Origin: Micromonospora sp. KC723
GTDB taxonomy: Bacteria > Actinomycetota > Actinomycetes > Mycobacteriales > Micromonosporaceae
Direction: 5' to 3'
NCBI RefSeq assembly: GCF_004348595.1
Contig: NZ_SMKD01000017.1
Location: 1-62,348, forward strand
Length of the DNA: 62,348 bases
The notes below the pieces were generated by a model that searched no databases, had not been told where the DNA came from, and was given only the letters and a program-made list of their open reading frames with translations. Positions 20,039-27,166 of the stretch are shown piece by piece; the stretch's first letter is position 1, and every line of letters begins with the position of its first letter. The translations under genes and the position numbers were made by a program.

Positions 20039-20628
20039 CGGCGCGGGACGAGACGGAACCACCCCCGGGTACCATCGTGGAAGCCATCCTCCACCCGGTT
20101 ACGATGCTCCCCGGCCAGTCCGAGGCGGCGTCATCCGGGTGGGCAGAAACGGTCAACGTTCGGTGGGATTTGGAGCGTGGCCGGGTGGTGGCGGGACGGC
20201 TCACGGCTGAGCTTCTCGGGTCGGGACGCCCCGGCAACCCGGTTGCCCTGCCTGCTCAGAGGGGCACGAGCGGGACAGTTGGTGATCTTTTCCGAAGTAT
20301 CGGCAACGTGGCGGGCAACTAACGGCTTGATAACGGCACCTTCACGCAATGGGCAGGTGGGTGTCACAGTGGCAGCACCTCATCCTCGGTGCGAGGCATC
20401 CGCACGTTCGCCGGCCACGGCGCCGCCCCTCCATGCGGCTCGTGGCCGTCGAGTCTGCGCGGAGTCGGACGCGGGGGTGTGGTGGCCCGGCGGATCGGTC
20501 CCCCTGGGGTGTCCCGATTTCCTCTGCGGTAAACCGGTGGCCTGAGACACGAGGTCCCCGGCGGTGTCACCCCCATACGTGCGTGAAACCCACGACGGAA
20601 CCAGGTTAGAAAGAGGAGGCCCCTCGGA
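20039..20628 (+). promoter_or_regulatory. 590-base non-coding leader/promoter region of oppA
   Basis: No credible gene. It holds several small hairpins: GGCAAC-CCG-GTTGCC (20233-20247), CCTCG-gtg-CGAGG (20384-20396) and an AGGTG/CACCT arm pair around 20355-20380. It also has TTGATAAC near 20327 as possible promoter sequence, and a strong AGAGGAGG ribosome-binding site just before oppA. No match to a riboswitch class I know. Confidence 0.35.
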
Positions 20629-22269
20629 ATGAGAGTCTCGAAGCGGGCGAGTGGCGCCATCGCGGTTGGCATGGCCGCCGCGCTGGTCGCCAGCGGTTGC
20701 TCGAACAGCGACAGCGGCGAAGGCGACGCCGCCGCCAGCAAGGACGGCGCGATCGTCGTCAACGGCGTCCAGCCCGAGAACCCGCTGGTTCCGGCCAACA
20801 CCACCGAGACCGGTGGCGGCAAGCTCATCGACAACCTGTGGACGGGTCTGGTCGAGTACCCGAACGACGGAAGCGCCCCGCGCAACGCGCTGGCCGAGTC
20901 CATCGACACCACAGACTCGAAGGTCTTCACCATCAAGATCAAGAAGGGTACCAAGTTCCACGACGGTACCGAGGTGAAGGCGAAGAACTTCGTCGACGCC
21001 TGGAACTGGGCCGCCTACTCGCCGAACGGCGCGGCGAACGGCAGCTTCTTCGCCGACATCGCCGGCTACGGCGACGTCGCCACCGAGGACCCGGACGGCG
21101 ACGGCCCGCAGAAGGCGCCGGCCCCCAAGGCCGACAAGCTGTCCGGCCTGAAGGTCGTCGACGACCAGACCTTCGAGGTCACCCTCGGCGCGCCGACCGC
21201 GGTGTTCCCCACCAAGCTCGGCTACAGCGCCTTCATGCCGCTGCCGGACGTCTTCTTCACCCAGAAGCCGGAGGAGTTCGGCAAGAAGCCGATCGGCAAC
21301 GGCCCGGTCAAGTTCGTGTCGTGGGAAGACAACGTCGCGATCAAGCTCACCCGCTTCGACGACTACACCCTGCGCGACAAGGTGAAGGTCAAGGACTTCA
21401 CCTACAGGCTCTACCAGAACGAGGACGCGGCCTACGCCGACCTGCTCTCGGGCAACCTCGACTTCCTGGAGCCGATCCCCACCTCGGCGCTCGCCGGTGA
21501 CAAGTACAAGACCGACCTGGGCGACCGGGCCCTGTCCACCGTCGTCCCGGCGACGGCGTTCATCGCCTTCCCGATCTACGACAAGCGCTTCGCCAACCCG
21601 AAGCTGCGCAAGGCCGTCTCGCTGTCGATCAACCGGCAGGAGATCTCCGACAAGATCTTCTTCGGTACCCGCAAGCCGGCCGACAGCTGGGCCAACCCGC
21701 TCACCCCGGGTGCCCCGCAGGGCAACTGCACCGCCTGCAAGTTCGACCCGACGCAGGCCAAGCAGCTTCTCCAGGAGGCCGGCGGCTTCCAGGGCGAGAT
21801 GGTCTTCTACTACAACGCCGACTCCAGCCACAAGGACTGGATGGAGGCCGTCGCGCAGCAGGTGAAGACGAACCTCGGCATCGAGGCCCGCGCCGAGGGC
21901 GTGCCGACCTTCGCGGTCTTCCGCCAGAACGTCAACGCCCGCAAGATGACCGGCCCGTACCGTGCCGCCTGGCAGCAGGACTACCCGGACATCGAGAACT
22001 GGGTGAACCCGCTCTACGTCAAGGGCGGCTCCTCCAACGACGGCCTGTACAACAACCCGCAGGTCGACGCGCTGGCCAAGGAGGCCAGTGGCGCCGCGAG
22101 CCTGGAGGCGTCGCACGCCAAGTTCGCCGATGCGCTGAAGATCGTCGACGAGGACGTCCCGAGCATCCCGATCTACTTCTACGGCCTGCAGGTCGGCCAC
22201 TCGGAGAAGATCAAGAAGCTCGAGCTGACCAACGTCGGTGAGCTGGACCTCTCCTCGGTCGAGCTCTGA
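20629..22269 (+). CDS. oppA: oligopeptide ABC transporter, substrate-binding lipoprotein
   Basis: SBP family 5 protein that captures peptides outside the membrane for OppBCDF. It has a lipoprotein signal with lipobox ASGC (Cys24) and a 546-residue body of normal length. Family segments are visible: the ENPLVPANTTET start, VFTIKIKKGTKFHDGTEVKA, the FDDYTLRDKVKVKDF region and the C-terminal DEDVPSIPIYFYG. ATG 20629 follows AGAGGAGG. It is the first gene of the operon, behind a long leader and followed by a strong hairpin, a layout often giving more binding protein than permease. The peptide or other substrate cannot be told from sequence. Confidence 0.93.
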   Translation: MRVSKRASGAIAVGMAAALVASGCSNSDSGEGDAAASKDGAIVVNGVQPENPLVPANTTETGGGKLIDNLWTGLVEYPNDGSAPRNALAESIDTTDSKVFTIKIKKGTKFHDGTEVKAKNFVDAWNWAAYSPNGAANGSFFADIAGYGDVATEDPDGDGPQKAPAPKADKLSGLKVVDDQTFEVTLGAPTAVFPTKLGYSAFMPLPDVFFTQKPEEFGKKPIGNGPVKFVSWEDNVAIKLTRFDDYTLRDKVKVKDFTYRLYQNEDAAYADLLSGNLDFLEPIPTSALAGDKYKTDLGDRALSTVVPATAFIAFPIYDKRFANPKLRKAVSLSINRQEISDKIFFGTRKPADSWANPLTPGAPQGNCTACKFDPTQAKQLLQEAGGFQGEMVFYYNADSSHKDWMEAVAQQVKTNLGIEARAEGVPTFAVFRQNVNARKMTGPYRAAWQQDYPDIENWVNPLYVKGGSSNDGLYNNPQVDALAKEASGAASLEASHAKFADALKIVDEDVPSIPIYFYGLQVGHSEKIKKLELTNVGELDLSSVEL

Positions 22270-22289
22270 TCCGAACGGTCTGACTGACC

Positions 22290-22327
22290 CCGGGTCGGGT
22301 CCGCCACATCCGGTGGACCCGGCCCGG
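22290..22327 (+). terminator. intra-operon hairpin between oppA and oppB
   Basis: CCGGGTCGGGTCC (22290-22302) pairs with GGACCCGGCCCGG (22315-22327) with one G-T pair. There is no T tract. Its position suggests partial termination or 3' protection of the oppA message. Confidence 0.55.
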
Positions 22328-22420
22328 GGCCGTTCCGCGAGCGGGTGACACCATACCCACCCTCGCCTGCTGCCCCAGCGTGTCGGCCGCCGGCGCGCTC
22401 CCTGTCTGGAGGACCACCCC

Positions 22421-23347
22421 ATGGGCCGTTACCTCGTGAGACGGCTGCTCCAACTCGTGCCGGTGTTTCTCGGCACCACGTTCCTGATCTACTGGCTGGT
22501 CTGGTCCGTGCCCGGTGATCCGTTCGCCGGCAAGTGCGGCGAACGCCGTTGCCCGCCGGAGTACGTCGCGGCGATGACCGCGAAGTACCACCTGGACCAG
22601 AACGTCTTCGTGCAGTACGCCACCTACATGAAGAACCTCCTACAGGGGGACTTCGGCACCACGTACAGCGGCCGGTCGATCAACGACATCATCGCCACCG
22701 CGTACCCGAACACGCTGAAGCTGGCCGTCGTGGCGCTGGCGATCGAGGCCGTGATCGGGCTGACCGCCGGCGTGCTGACCGGCCTCCGCCGCAACGGCTT
22801 CCTGGACAACCTGGTCCTGGTCTCGACGCTGTTCCTGATCGCGCTGCCGGTCTTCGTGGTCGGCTTCGTGCTCCAGTGGCTGTTCGGCGTGCAGTGGAAG
22901 ATCGTTCCGGCGACCGTCTCCAGCGAGATGCCGTTCTCCCAACTGCTCATCCCGGGTTTCGTGCTGGGTAGCGCCTCGATGGCCTACATCGCCCGGGTGG
23001 CCCGGACGAGCATCGCCGAGAACCGGCGGGCCGACTACGTCCGTACCGCGATCGCCAAGGGTCTGCCGATGCGCCGGGTGGTCGGGGTGCACCTGCTGCG
23101 CAACTCGCTGATCCCGGTGGTCACCCTCCTCGGCACCGACCTCGGTGCGCTGATGGGTGGCGCGATCGTCACCGAGGGCATCTTCGGCATCAACGGCATC
23201 GGCCGGCAGGTCTACCGGTCGATCGTCACCAAGGAGAGCGCTACCGTTGTCTCCATCGTGGTGGTGCTGGTGCTGGTCTACCTGCTGATGAACCTGCTGG
23301 TCGACCTGCTCTACGCCGCCCTGGACCCGAGGATCCGCTATGAGTGA
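22421..23347 (+). CDS. oppB: oligopeptide ABC transporter permease OppB
   Basis: A 308-residue integral membrane subunit forming half of the translocation channel. The N-terminal MGRYLVRRLLQLVPVFLG segment and the long periplasmic-side loop after helix 1 are typical of OppB/DppB. The EAA-type ATPase-contact loop is seen around RADYVRTAIAKGLPMRRVVG. TGGAGG lies about 9 bases before ATG 22421. It overlaps oppC by 8 bases, implying coupled translation. Confidence 0.93.
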   Translation: MGRYLVRRLLQLVPVFLGTTFLIYWLVWSVPGDPFAGKCGERRCPPEYVAAMTAKYHLDQNVFVQYATYMKNLLQGDFGTTYSGRSINDIIATAYPNTLKLAVVALAIEAVIGLTAGVLTGLRRNGFLDNLVLVSTLFLIALPVFVVGFVLQWLFGVQWKIVPATVSSEMPFSQLLIPGFVLGSASMAYIARVARTSIAENRRADYVRTAIAKGLPMRRVVGVHLLRNSLIPVVTLLGTDLGALMGGAIVTEGIFGINGIGRQVYRSIVTKESATVVSIVVVLVLVYLLMNLLVDLLYAALDPRIRYE

Positions 23348-24317
23348 CCCCTCCGCCGCCTCGATCGTCAGCACCCCCCGGCCGGAACAGCCGACCGAGA
23401 TCGGTGCCCCCACCAACGCCGGCCTGCCGGAGAGCGCCCGCACCGAGAAGCCGCGTGGCCTGCTCGGCGACGCGTGGCGTGACCTGCGCCGCAAGCCGCT
23501 GTTCTGGATCTCCACGTCGGTAATCCTGCTCTTCGTGGTGATGGCGGCCTTCCCGTCCCTGTTCTCCTCCGGGGACGCGGTGAACGGCTCGCTCTCCCAC
23601 AGCCTCGAGAAGCCCTCGTCGCAGGCCTGGTTCGGCTACGACATCCAGGGCCGGGACGTCTACGCCCGGGTCATCTACGGCGCCCGCGCCTCGATCGTGG
23701 TGGCGCTGCTCTCCGTGCTCGGCACCATGTTGTTCGGCGGCCTGATGGGCATCATCTCCGGCTACCGGGGCGGCTGGGTCGACGCGCTGCTCTCCCGCAT
23801 CGCCGACGTCTTCTTCGGCCTGCCGTTCGTGCTCGGCGCCATCGTGATCCTGACCACCTTCAACGGCTCGGGCAGCAACAACAGCAAGGTCAAGATCATG
23901 GGGCTGGTCATCGCCTCCCTGGTGATCCTGAGCTGGCCCGTCGTCATGCGGCTGATGCGCTCCTCGGTGCTGGCCACCAAGGAGGCCGACTACATCGTGG
24001 CGGCGCGGGCCATGGGCGCCAGCACCGGCCGGATCATCTTCAAGCACCTGCTGCCGAACTGCCTCGCGCCGCTGCTGGTCTACTCCACGATCATGGTCGG
24101 CTCGTTCATCGGCGCGGAGGCCACGCTCTCCTTCCTGGGCGTCGGCCTGAAGAGCCCGGTGGTGTCCTGGGGCATCATGATCAGCGAAGCGCAGAACTAC
24201 ATCCGGGTCGCGCCGGGCCTGGTCTTCTTCCCCGCCGCGTTCCTCGTGACCGCCGTGCTGAGCTTCGTCATGCTCGGTGAGGCCGTCCGCGAGGCCCTCG
24301 ACCCGAAGCTCCGATAG
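23340..24317 (+). CDS. oppC: oligopeptide ABC transporter permease OppC
   Basis: A 325-residue second channel subunit. A hydrophilic N-terminal tail precedes the OppC_N helix (KPLFWISTSVILLFVVMAAF), followed by the WFGYDIQGRDVYARVIYGAR signature and the EAA loop with KEADYIVAARAMGAS. Six predicted helices in total. It overlaps the end of oppB by 8 bases and is followed after 9 bases by oppD. Confidence 0.93.
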   Translation: MSDPSAASIVSTPRPEQPTEIGAPTNAGLPESARTEKPRGLLGDAWRDLRRKPLFWISTSVILLFVVMAAFPSLFSSGDAVNGSLSHSLEKPSSQAWFGYDIQGRDVYARVIYGARASIVVALLSVLGTMLFGGLMGIISGYRGGWVDALLSRIADVFFGLPFVLGAIVILTTFNGSGSNNSKVKIMGLVIASLVILSWPVVMRLMRSSVLATKEADYIVAARAMGASTGRIIFKHLLPNCLAPLLVYSTIMVGSFIGAEATLSFLGVGLKSPVVSWGIMISEAQNYIRVAPGLVFFPAAFLVTAVLSFVMLGEAVREALDPKLR

Positions 24318-24326
24318 GGGACTGAG

Positions 24327-25370
24327 TTGTCCGACATTCTCGTGTCCGAGCAGAGCGCACCCGGCGCCGGCGGCGCCGGCCGCCCCTCCGGCCGGCTGCT
24401 CGAGGTCGACGACCTGCGGGTGGAGTTCCGTACCCAGGACGGCGTCGCCAAGGTCATCAACGGGGTCACGTACCACGTCGACGCGGGGGAGACCCTCGCC
24501 GTGCTCGGCGAGTCCGGCTCCGGCAAGAGCGTCACCGCGCAGACCGTCATGGGCATCCTGGACATGCCGCCGGGCTTCGTCACCGGCGGGCAGGTCCGCT
24601 TCCACGGCAAGGACATGCTCACCATGTCCGCCGAGGAGCGCCGCCGCATCCGCGGTGAGGGCATCGCGATGATCTTCCAGGATTCGCTCTCCGCGCTGAA
24701 CCCGGTCTTCACCGTCGGCTTCCAGATCGCCGAGCAGTTCCGGATCCGGCGCGGCACGAGCCGCGCGGAGGCGAAGAAGCGCGCGATCGAGATGCTCGAC
24801 CAGGTCAAGATCCCGAACGCCAAGGGCCGGTTCAGCAACTACCCGCACCAGTTCTCCGGCGGTATGCGGCAGCGCGCGATGATCGCCATGTCGCTCGCGC
24901 TCGACCCCGAGGTGCTCATCGCGGACGAGCCGACCACCGCGCTGGACGTGACCGTGCAGGCCCAGATCATGGACCTGCTCGGCGAGCTCCAGCGGGAGCG
25001 GCAGATGGGCCTGATCCTGATCACCCACGACCTCGGCGTGGTCGCCGACGTCGCGGACCGGATCGCCGTCATGTACGCCGGCCGGATCGTCGAGGAAGCC
25101 GACGTCTACGACCTGTACGCCAAGCCGGCGCACCCCTACACCCTCGGCCTGCTCGACTCGATTCCCCGGATGGACGAGAAGGGGCAGCAGCTCCGTACCA
25201 TCAAGGGCCTCCCGCCGAACCTGATGAACATCCCGCCGGGCTGCCCGTTCAACCCGCGCTGCCCCATGGCGCAGCCGGTGTGCCGGGAGAAGGTTCCGCC
25301 GCTGCTGCAGATCGGCGCCGGCCGGGCCAGCGCCTGCCACTTCGCCGAGGAGCTGGTGAACCGTGACTGA
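24327..25370 (+). CDS. oppD: oligopeptide ABC transporter ATPase OppD
   Basis: One of two ATPases that power peptide import. The TTG start follows AGGGG. Walker A GESGSGKS, ABC signature FSGGMRQR, Walker B VLIADEPTTALD and the H-loop LITHDLGVVADV are intact. The C-terminal oligopeptide-transporter domain carries a Cys set (CPFNPRC, then a Cys six residues on, and a final ACHF), which in related OppD proteins can hold an iron-sulfur cluster. Length of 347 residues is typical. Overlaps oppF by 8 bases. Confidence 0.94.
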   Translation: MSDILVSEQSAPGAGGAGRPSGRLLEVDDLRVEFRTQDGVAKVINGVTYHVDAGETLAVLGESGSGKSVTAQTVMGILDMPPGFVTGGQVRFHGKDMLTMSAEERRRIRGEGIAMIFQDSLSALNPVFTVGFQIAEQFRIRRGTSRAEAKKRAIEMLDQVKIPNAKGRFSNYPHQFSGGMRQRAMIAMSLALDPEVLIADEPTTALDVTVQAQIMDLLGELQRERQMGLILITHDLGVVADVADRIAVMYAGRIVEEADVYDLYAKPAHPYTLGLLDSIPRMDEKGQQLRTIKGLPPNLMNIPPGCPFNPRCPMAQPVCREKVPPLLQIGAGRASACHFAEELVNRD

Positions 25371-26376
25371 GAACATCCTCGAAGTCCGTGACCTGGTCAA
25401 GCACTACCCCGTCACGCAGGGGATCGTGTTCAAGAAGACCGTCGGGCACGTCAAGGCCGTCGACGGCGTCTCCTTCGACCTGAGGGCCGGTGAGACGCTC
25501 GGCGTGGTGGGCGAGTCGGGCTGTGGCAAGTCGACCCTGAGCCGGGTGCTGATGAGCCTGGAGAAGCCCACCGCCGGCCAGGTGGTCTACAAGGGCCAGG
25601 ACGTCGCCACGCTCTCCGCGGGGGCCATGCGTCGGCTGCGCCGGCAGATCCAGTTGGTCATGCAGGACCCGTACACCTCGCTGAACCCGCGGATGACCGT
25701 CGGTGACCTGATCGGCGAACCGTTCGAGATCCACCCGGACGTGGCCCCGAAGGGCAGCCGCCGGGGCAAGGTCAAGGAACTGCTCGACCTGGTCGGCCTC
25801 AACCCGGAGCACATCAACCGGTACCCGCACCAGTTCTCCGGCGGCCAGCGCCAGCGCATCGGCATCGCCCGGGCGCTCGCCCTGCGCCCGGAGATCATCA
25901 TCTGTGACGAGCCCGTCTCGGCCCTGGACGTGTCGATCCAGGCACAGGTGATGAACCTGCTGGAGAAGCTCCAGAACGAGCTCGGCCTGTCGTACGTCTT
26001 CATCGCCCACGACCTGTCGGTGGTACGTCACCTCTCCGACCGGGTCGCGGTGATGTACCTCGGCAAGATCGTGGAGATCGGCACCGAGGACGAGATCTAC
26101 GAGCGGCCGACCCACCCGTACACCCAGGCGCTGCTCTCGGCGGTGCCGGTGCCGGACCCGACGCTGCGCGAGAGTAAGGCGATCATCCGGCTCACCGGTG
26201 ACGTCCCGTCCCCGATCAGCCCGCCCTCGGGCTGCCGGTTCCGGACCCGGTGCTGGAAGGCGCAGGACGTCTGCGCCGAGCAGGTGCCGCTGCTGGAGGT
26301 CCGGCCGGGCTCGGACCACCCGAGCGCCTGCCACTTCGCCGAGAAGCGGGAGATCGTCGCCAGCCACCCGGCGTGA
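25363..26376 (+). CDS. oppF: oligopeptide ABC transporter ATPase OppF
   Basis: A 337-residue second ATPase of the importer and last gene of the operon. It shows Walker A GESGCGKS, signature FSGGQRQR, Walker [13 protein letters not shown] and H-loop [12 protein letters not shown]. The C-terminal domain again has the CRFRTRC ... ACHF Cys pattern. GTG 25363 lies inside the oppD coding end, so its synthesis depends on oppD translation. A strong terminator follows. Confidence 0.94.
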   Translation: MTENILEVRDLVKHYPVTQGIVFKKTVGHVKAVDGVSFDLRAGETLGVVGESGCGKSTLSRVLMSLEKPTAGQVVYKGQDVATLSAGAMRRLRRQIQLVMQDPYTSLNPRMTVGDLIGEPFEIHPDVAPKGSRRGKVKELLDLVGLNPEHINRYPHQFSGGQRQRIGIARALALRPEIIICDEPVSALDVSIQAQVMNLLEKLQNELGLSYVFIAHDLSVVRHLSDRVAVMYLGKIVEIGTEDEIYERPTHPYTQALLSAVPVPDPTLRESKAIIRLTGDVPSPISPPSGCRFRTRCWKAQDVCAEQVPLLEVRPGSDHPSACHFAEKREIVASHPA

Positions 26377-26383
26377 GTCGCCC

Positions 26384-26426
26384 CGAACCGCCTGCCGGCC
26401 ACACACGGACGCCGGCAGGCGGTTCG
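26384..26426. terminator. terminator after the opp operon
   Basis: CGAACCGCCTGCCGGC (26384-26399) and GCCGGCAGGCGGTTCG (26411-26426) form a perfect 16-bp stem with an 11-base loop. It lies between convergent oppF and chorismate mutase and could stop both. Confidence 0.8.
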
Positions 26427-26557
26427 CCGTTTCCGGCCCGGCCCGCCGCCCACCTGCCCGGACCACGGACCCGAGGGTGGGGCGATCCGGCCGGTCCGCC
26501 CCCGCCGGGCGCGGACCAGGGTGCGCCGAACCCTGGACGCGCCGCCACGGCCGCCGC

Positions 26558-26902
26558 TCAGAGCGGCCCGCGGCCGGCTCGCAGCAGGAGCAGGGCGAGT
26601 TGGGTGCCGTCCGCGCCGAGCGCCTCCCGGAACCGCTCCAGGATCTCCCGCTCCCGGGAGAGCACCAGCCGGGTGCCGCCCGAGGCCATCCGGGTGGTGC
26701 CGACCTCCCGGGAGAGTTCGGCGCGTTCCTGCCAAAGCTCGATCAACGTCCGGTCGATCTCGTCGATGCGCTCGCGGATCGCGGCGATGCGGGCCGCCGC
26801 GGCCGGTTCGTCGGTCCCGAAGCGGGCCGCGGTGTTCCCGCCCGGCGTACCCGTCGACCCGGCCGCCGCCTCACCGCTCTGCTCCACCACGTCTGCCATC
26901 AT
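26558..26902 (-). CDS. chorismate mutase, AroQ-delta type
   Basis: Converts chorismate to prephenate, the branch point to Phe and Tyr. At 114 residues from ATG 26902 it has a disordered N-terminus then the all-helical AroQ domain (ARIAAIRERIDEIDRTLIEL). Key signature RMASGGTRLVLSRE and the C-terminal LALLLLRAGRG match the mycobacterial AroQ-delta class (Rv0948c), whose C-terminus is known to contact DAHP synthase. The usual active-site Lys is Arg71 here, as in that class. AGGAAGG lies 8 bases upstream. It is monocistronic and preceded by a leader peptide and attenuator hairpins rich in Tyr/Phe codons. Alternative longer starts read through those hairpins and are rejected. Confidence 0.9.
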   Translation of the reverse strand: MMADVVEQSGEAAAGSTGTPGGNTAARFGTDEPAAAARIAAIRERIDEIDRTLIELWQERAELSREVGTTRMASGGTRLVLSREREILERFREALGADGTQLALLLLRAGRGPL

Positions 26903-26949
26903 CGGTCGTACCTTCCTGACGTCGTGCCCGGTGTCGGGATCCCGGGACG

Positions 26950-26986
26950 GAGAAAGCCCCGGGCTCCAAGAGCCCGGGGCTTTCTC
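26950..26986 (-). terminator. attenuator terminator hairpin upstream of chorismate mutase
   Basis: On the minus strand GAGAAAGCCCCGGGCTC (26986-26970), loop TTG, and GAGCCCGGGGCTTTCTC (26966-26950) form a perfect 17-bp stem. It lies between the leader peptide stop and the chorismate mutase ribosome-binding site, so it must be bypassed for the gene to be expressed. No T tract follows, as in many actinobacterial terminators. Confidence 0.75.
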
Positions 26987-27040
26987 GTAGGTCTGGTTGA
27001 TCAGGCGCGACCTACGGCAGCCGGACTCCCGGTGCCGTAG
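26967..27040 (-). promoter_or_regulatory. alternative RNA stems (protector and antiterminator) of the attenuator
   Basis: Three exclusive pairings on the minus strand. Protector: CTACGGC (27040-27034, Tyr10-Gly11 codons) with GCCGTAG (27018-27012). Antiterminator inner stem: CGTAGGTC (27016-27009) with GACCTACG (26993-26986). Antiterminator outer stem: CGGGAGTCCGG (27031-27021) with CCGGGCTCTTG (26977-26967), 11 pairs including three G-U, which sequesters the terminator's 5' arm. A ribosome stalled on the aromatic codons would cover the protector arm and favour the antiterminator. Confidence 0.65.
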
Positions 27041-27066
27041 TAAAAGTAGAGGCGCTGACCGAACAC
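27001..27066 (-). CDS. aromatic leader peptide of chorismate mutase attenuator
   Basis: A 21-codon frame from GTG 27066 to TGA 27001. Phe is the second residue and residues 6-10 read Leu-Tyr-Phe-Tyr-Tyr, a dense run of the two end products of the chorismate mutase branch. It has no Shine-Dalgarno, but a CATACT box sits 7 bases upstream, so it would be translated as a leaderless mRNA. The stop lies 14 bases before the attenuator stem. The peptide is probably a translation sensor with no function of its own. Coding status is inferred from composition and position; there is no homology evidence available here. Confidence 0.65.
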   Translation of the reverse strand: MFGQRLYFYYGTGSPAAVGRA

Positions 27067-27073
27067 GTCGTCG

Positions 27074-27103
27074 AGTATGCCGACCGTCGCCGCGGCGGCG
27101 CAA
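27074..27103 (-). promoter_or_regulatory. candidate promoter of the chorismate mutase leader
   Basis: Minus strand: TTGCGC (27103-27098), an 18-base spacer, CATACT (27079-27074), then 7 bases to GTG 27066. The -35 matches weakly, the -10 reasonably. The spacing puts transcription start at the GTG itself. Confidence 0.45.
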
Positions 27104-27125
27104 GGATTCCGCCAATACGTGGGAT

Positions 27126-27160
27126 GTCGCACGGCCCCGCAGGGCCCGGGGCCGTGCGAC
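27126..27160 (-). terminator. terminator of the 5'-nucleotidase gene
   Basis: GTCGCACGGCCCCG (27126-27139) and CGGGGCCGTGCGAC (27147-27160) form a perfect 14-bp stem six bases beyond the nucleotidase stop. It separates that gene from the chorismate mutase promoter. Confidence 0.75.
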
Positions 27161-27166
27161 GGCACG

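Noticed and set aside
20220..20290. SAM-type riboswitch suggested by a CCGGCAACCCGG segment in the oppA leader
   Set aside because: Only this short stretch resembles the class; the remaining conserved segments and a plausible target are absent.
20380..22422. Long minus-strand open frame opposite oppA
   Set aside because: Antisense to oppA with composition typical of a shadow frame and no recognisable motif.
23241..25400. Long minus-strand open frame opposite oppC and oppD
   Set aside because: Same reasoning: low-complexity Asp/His/Gln/Val-rich sequence mirroring real genes.
26558..27115. Starting chorismate mutase at the far-upstream in-frame codon near 27115
   Set aside because: The extra N-terminus would be read through the 17-bp hairpin and leader region and has no similarity to the family; ATG 26902 has a good ribosome-binding site.
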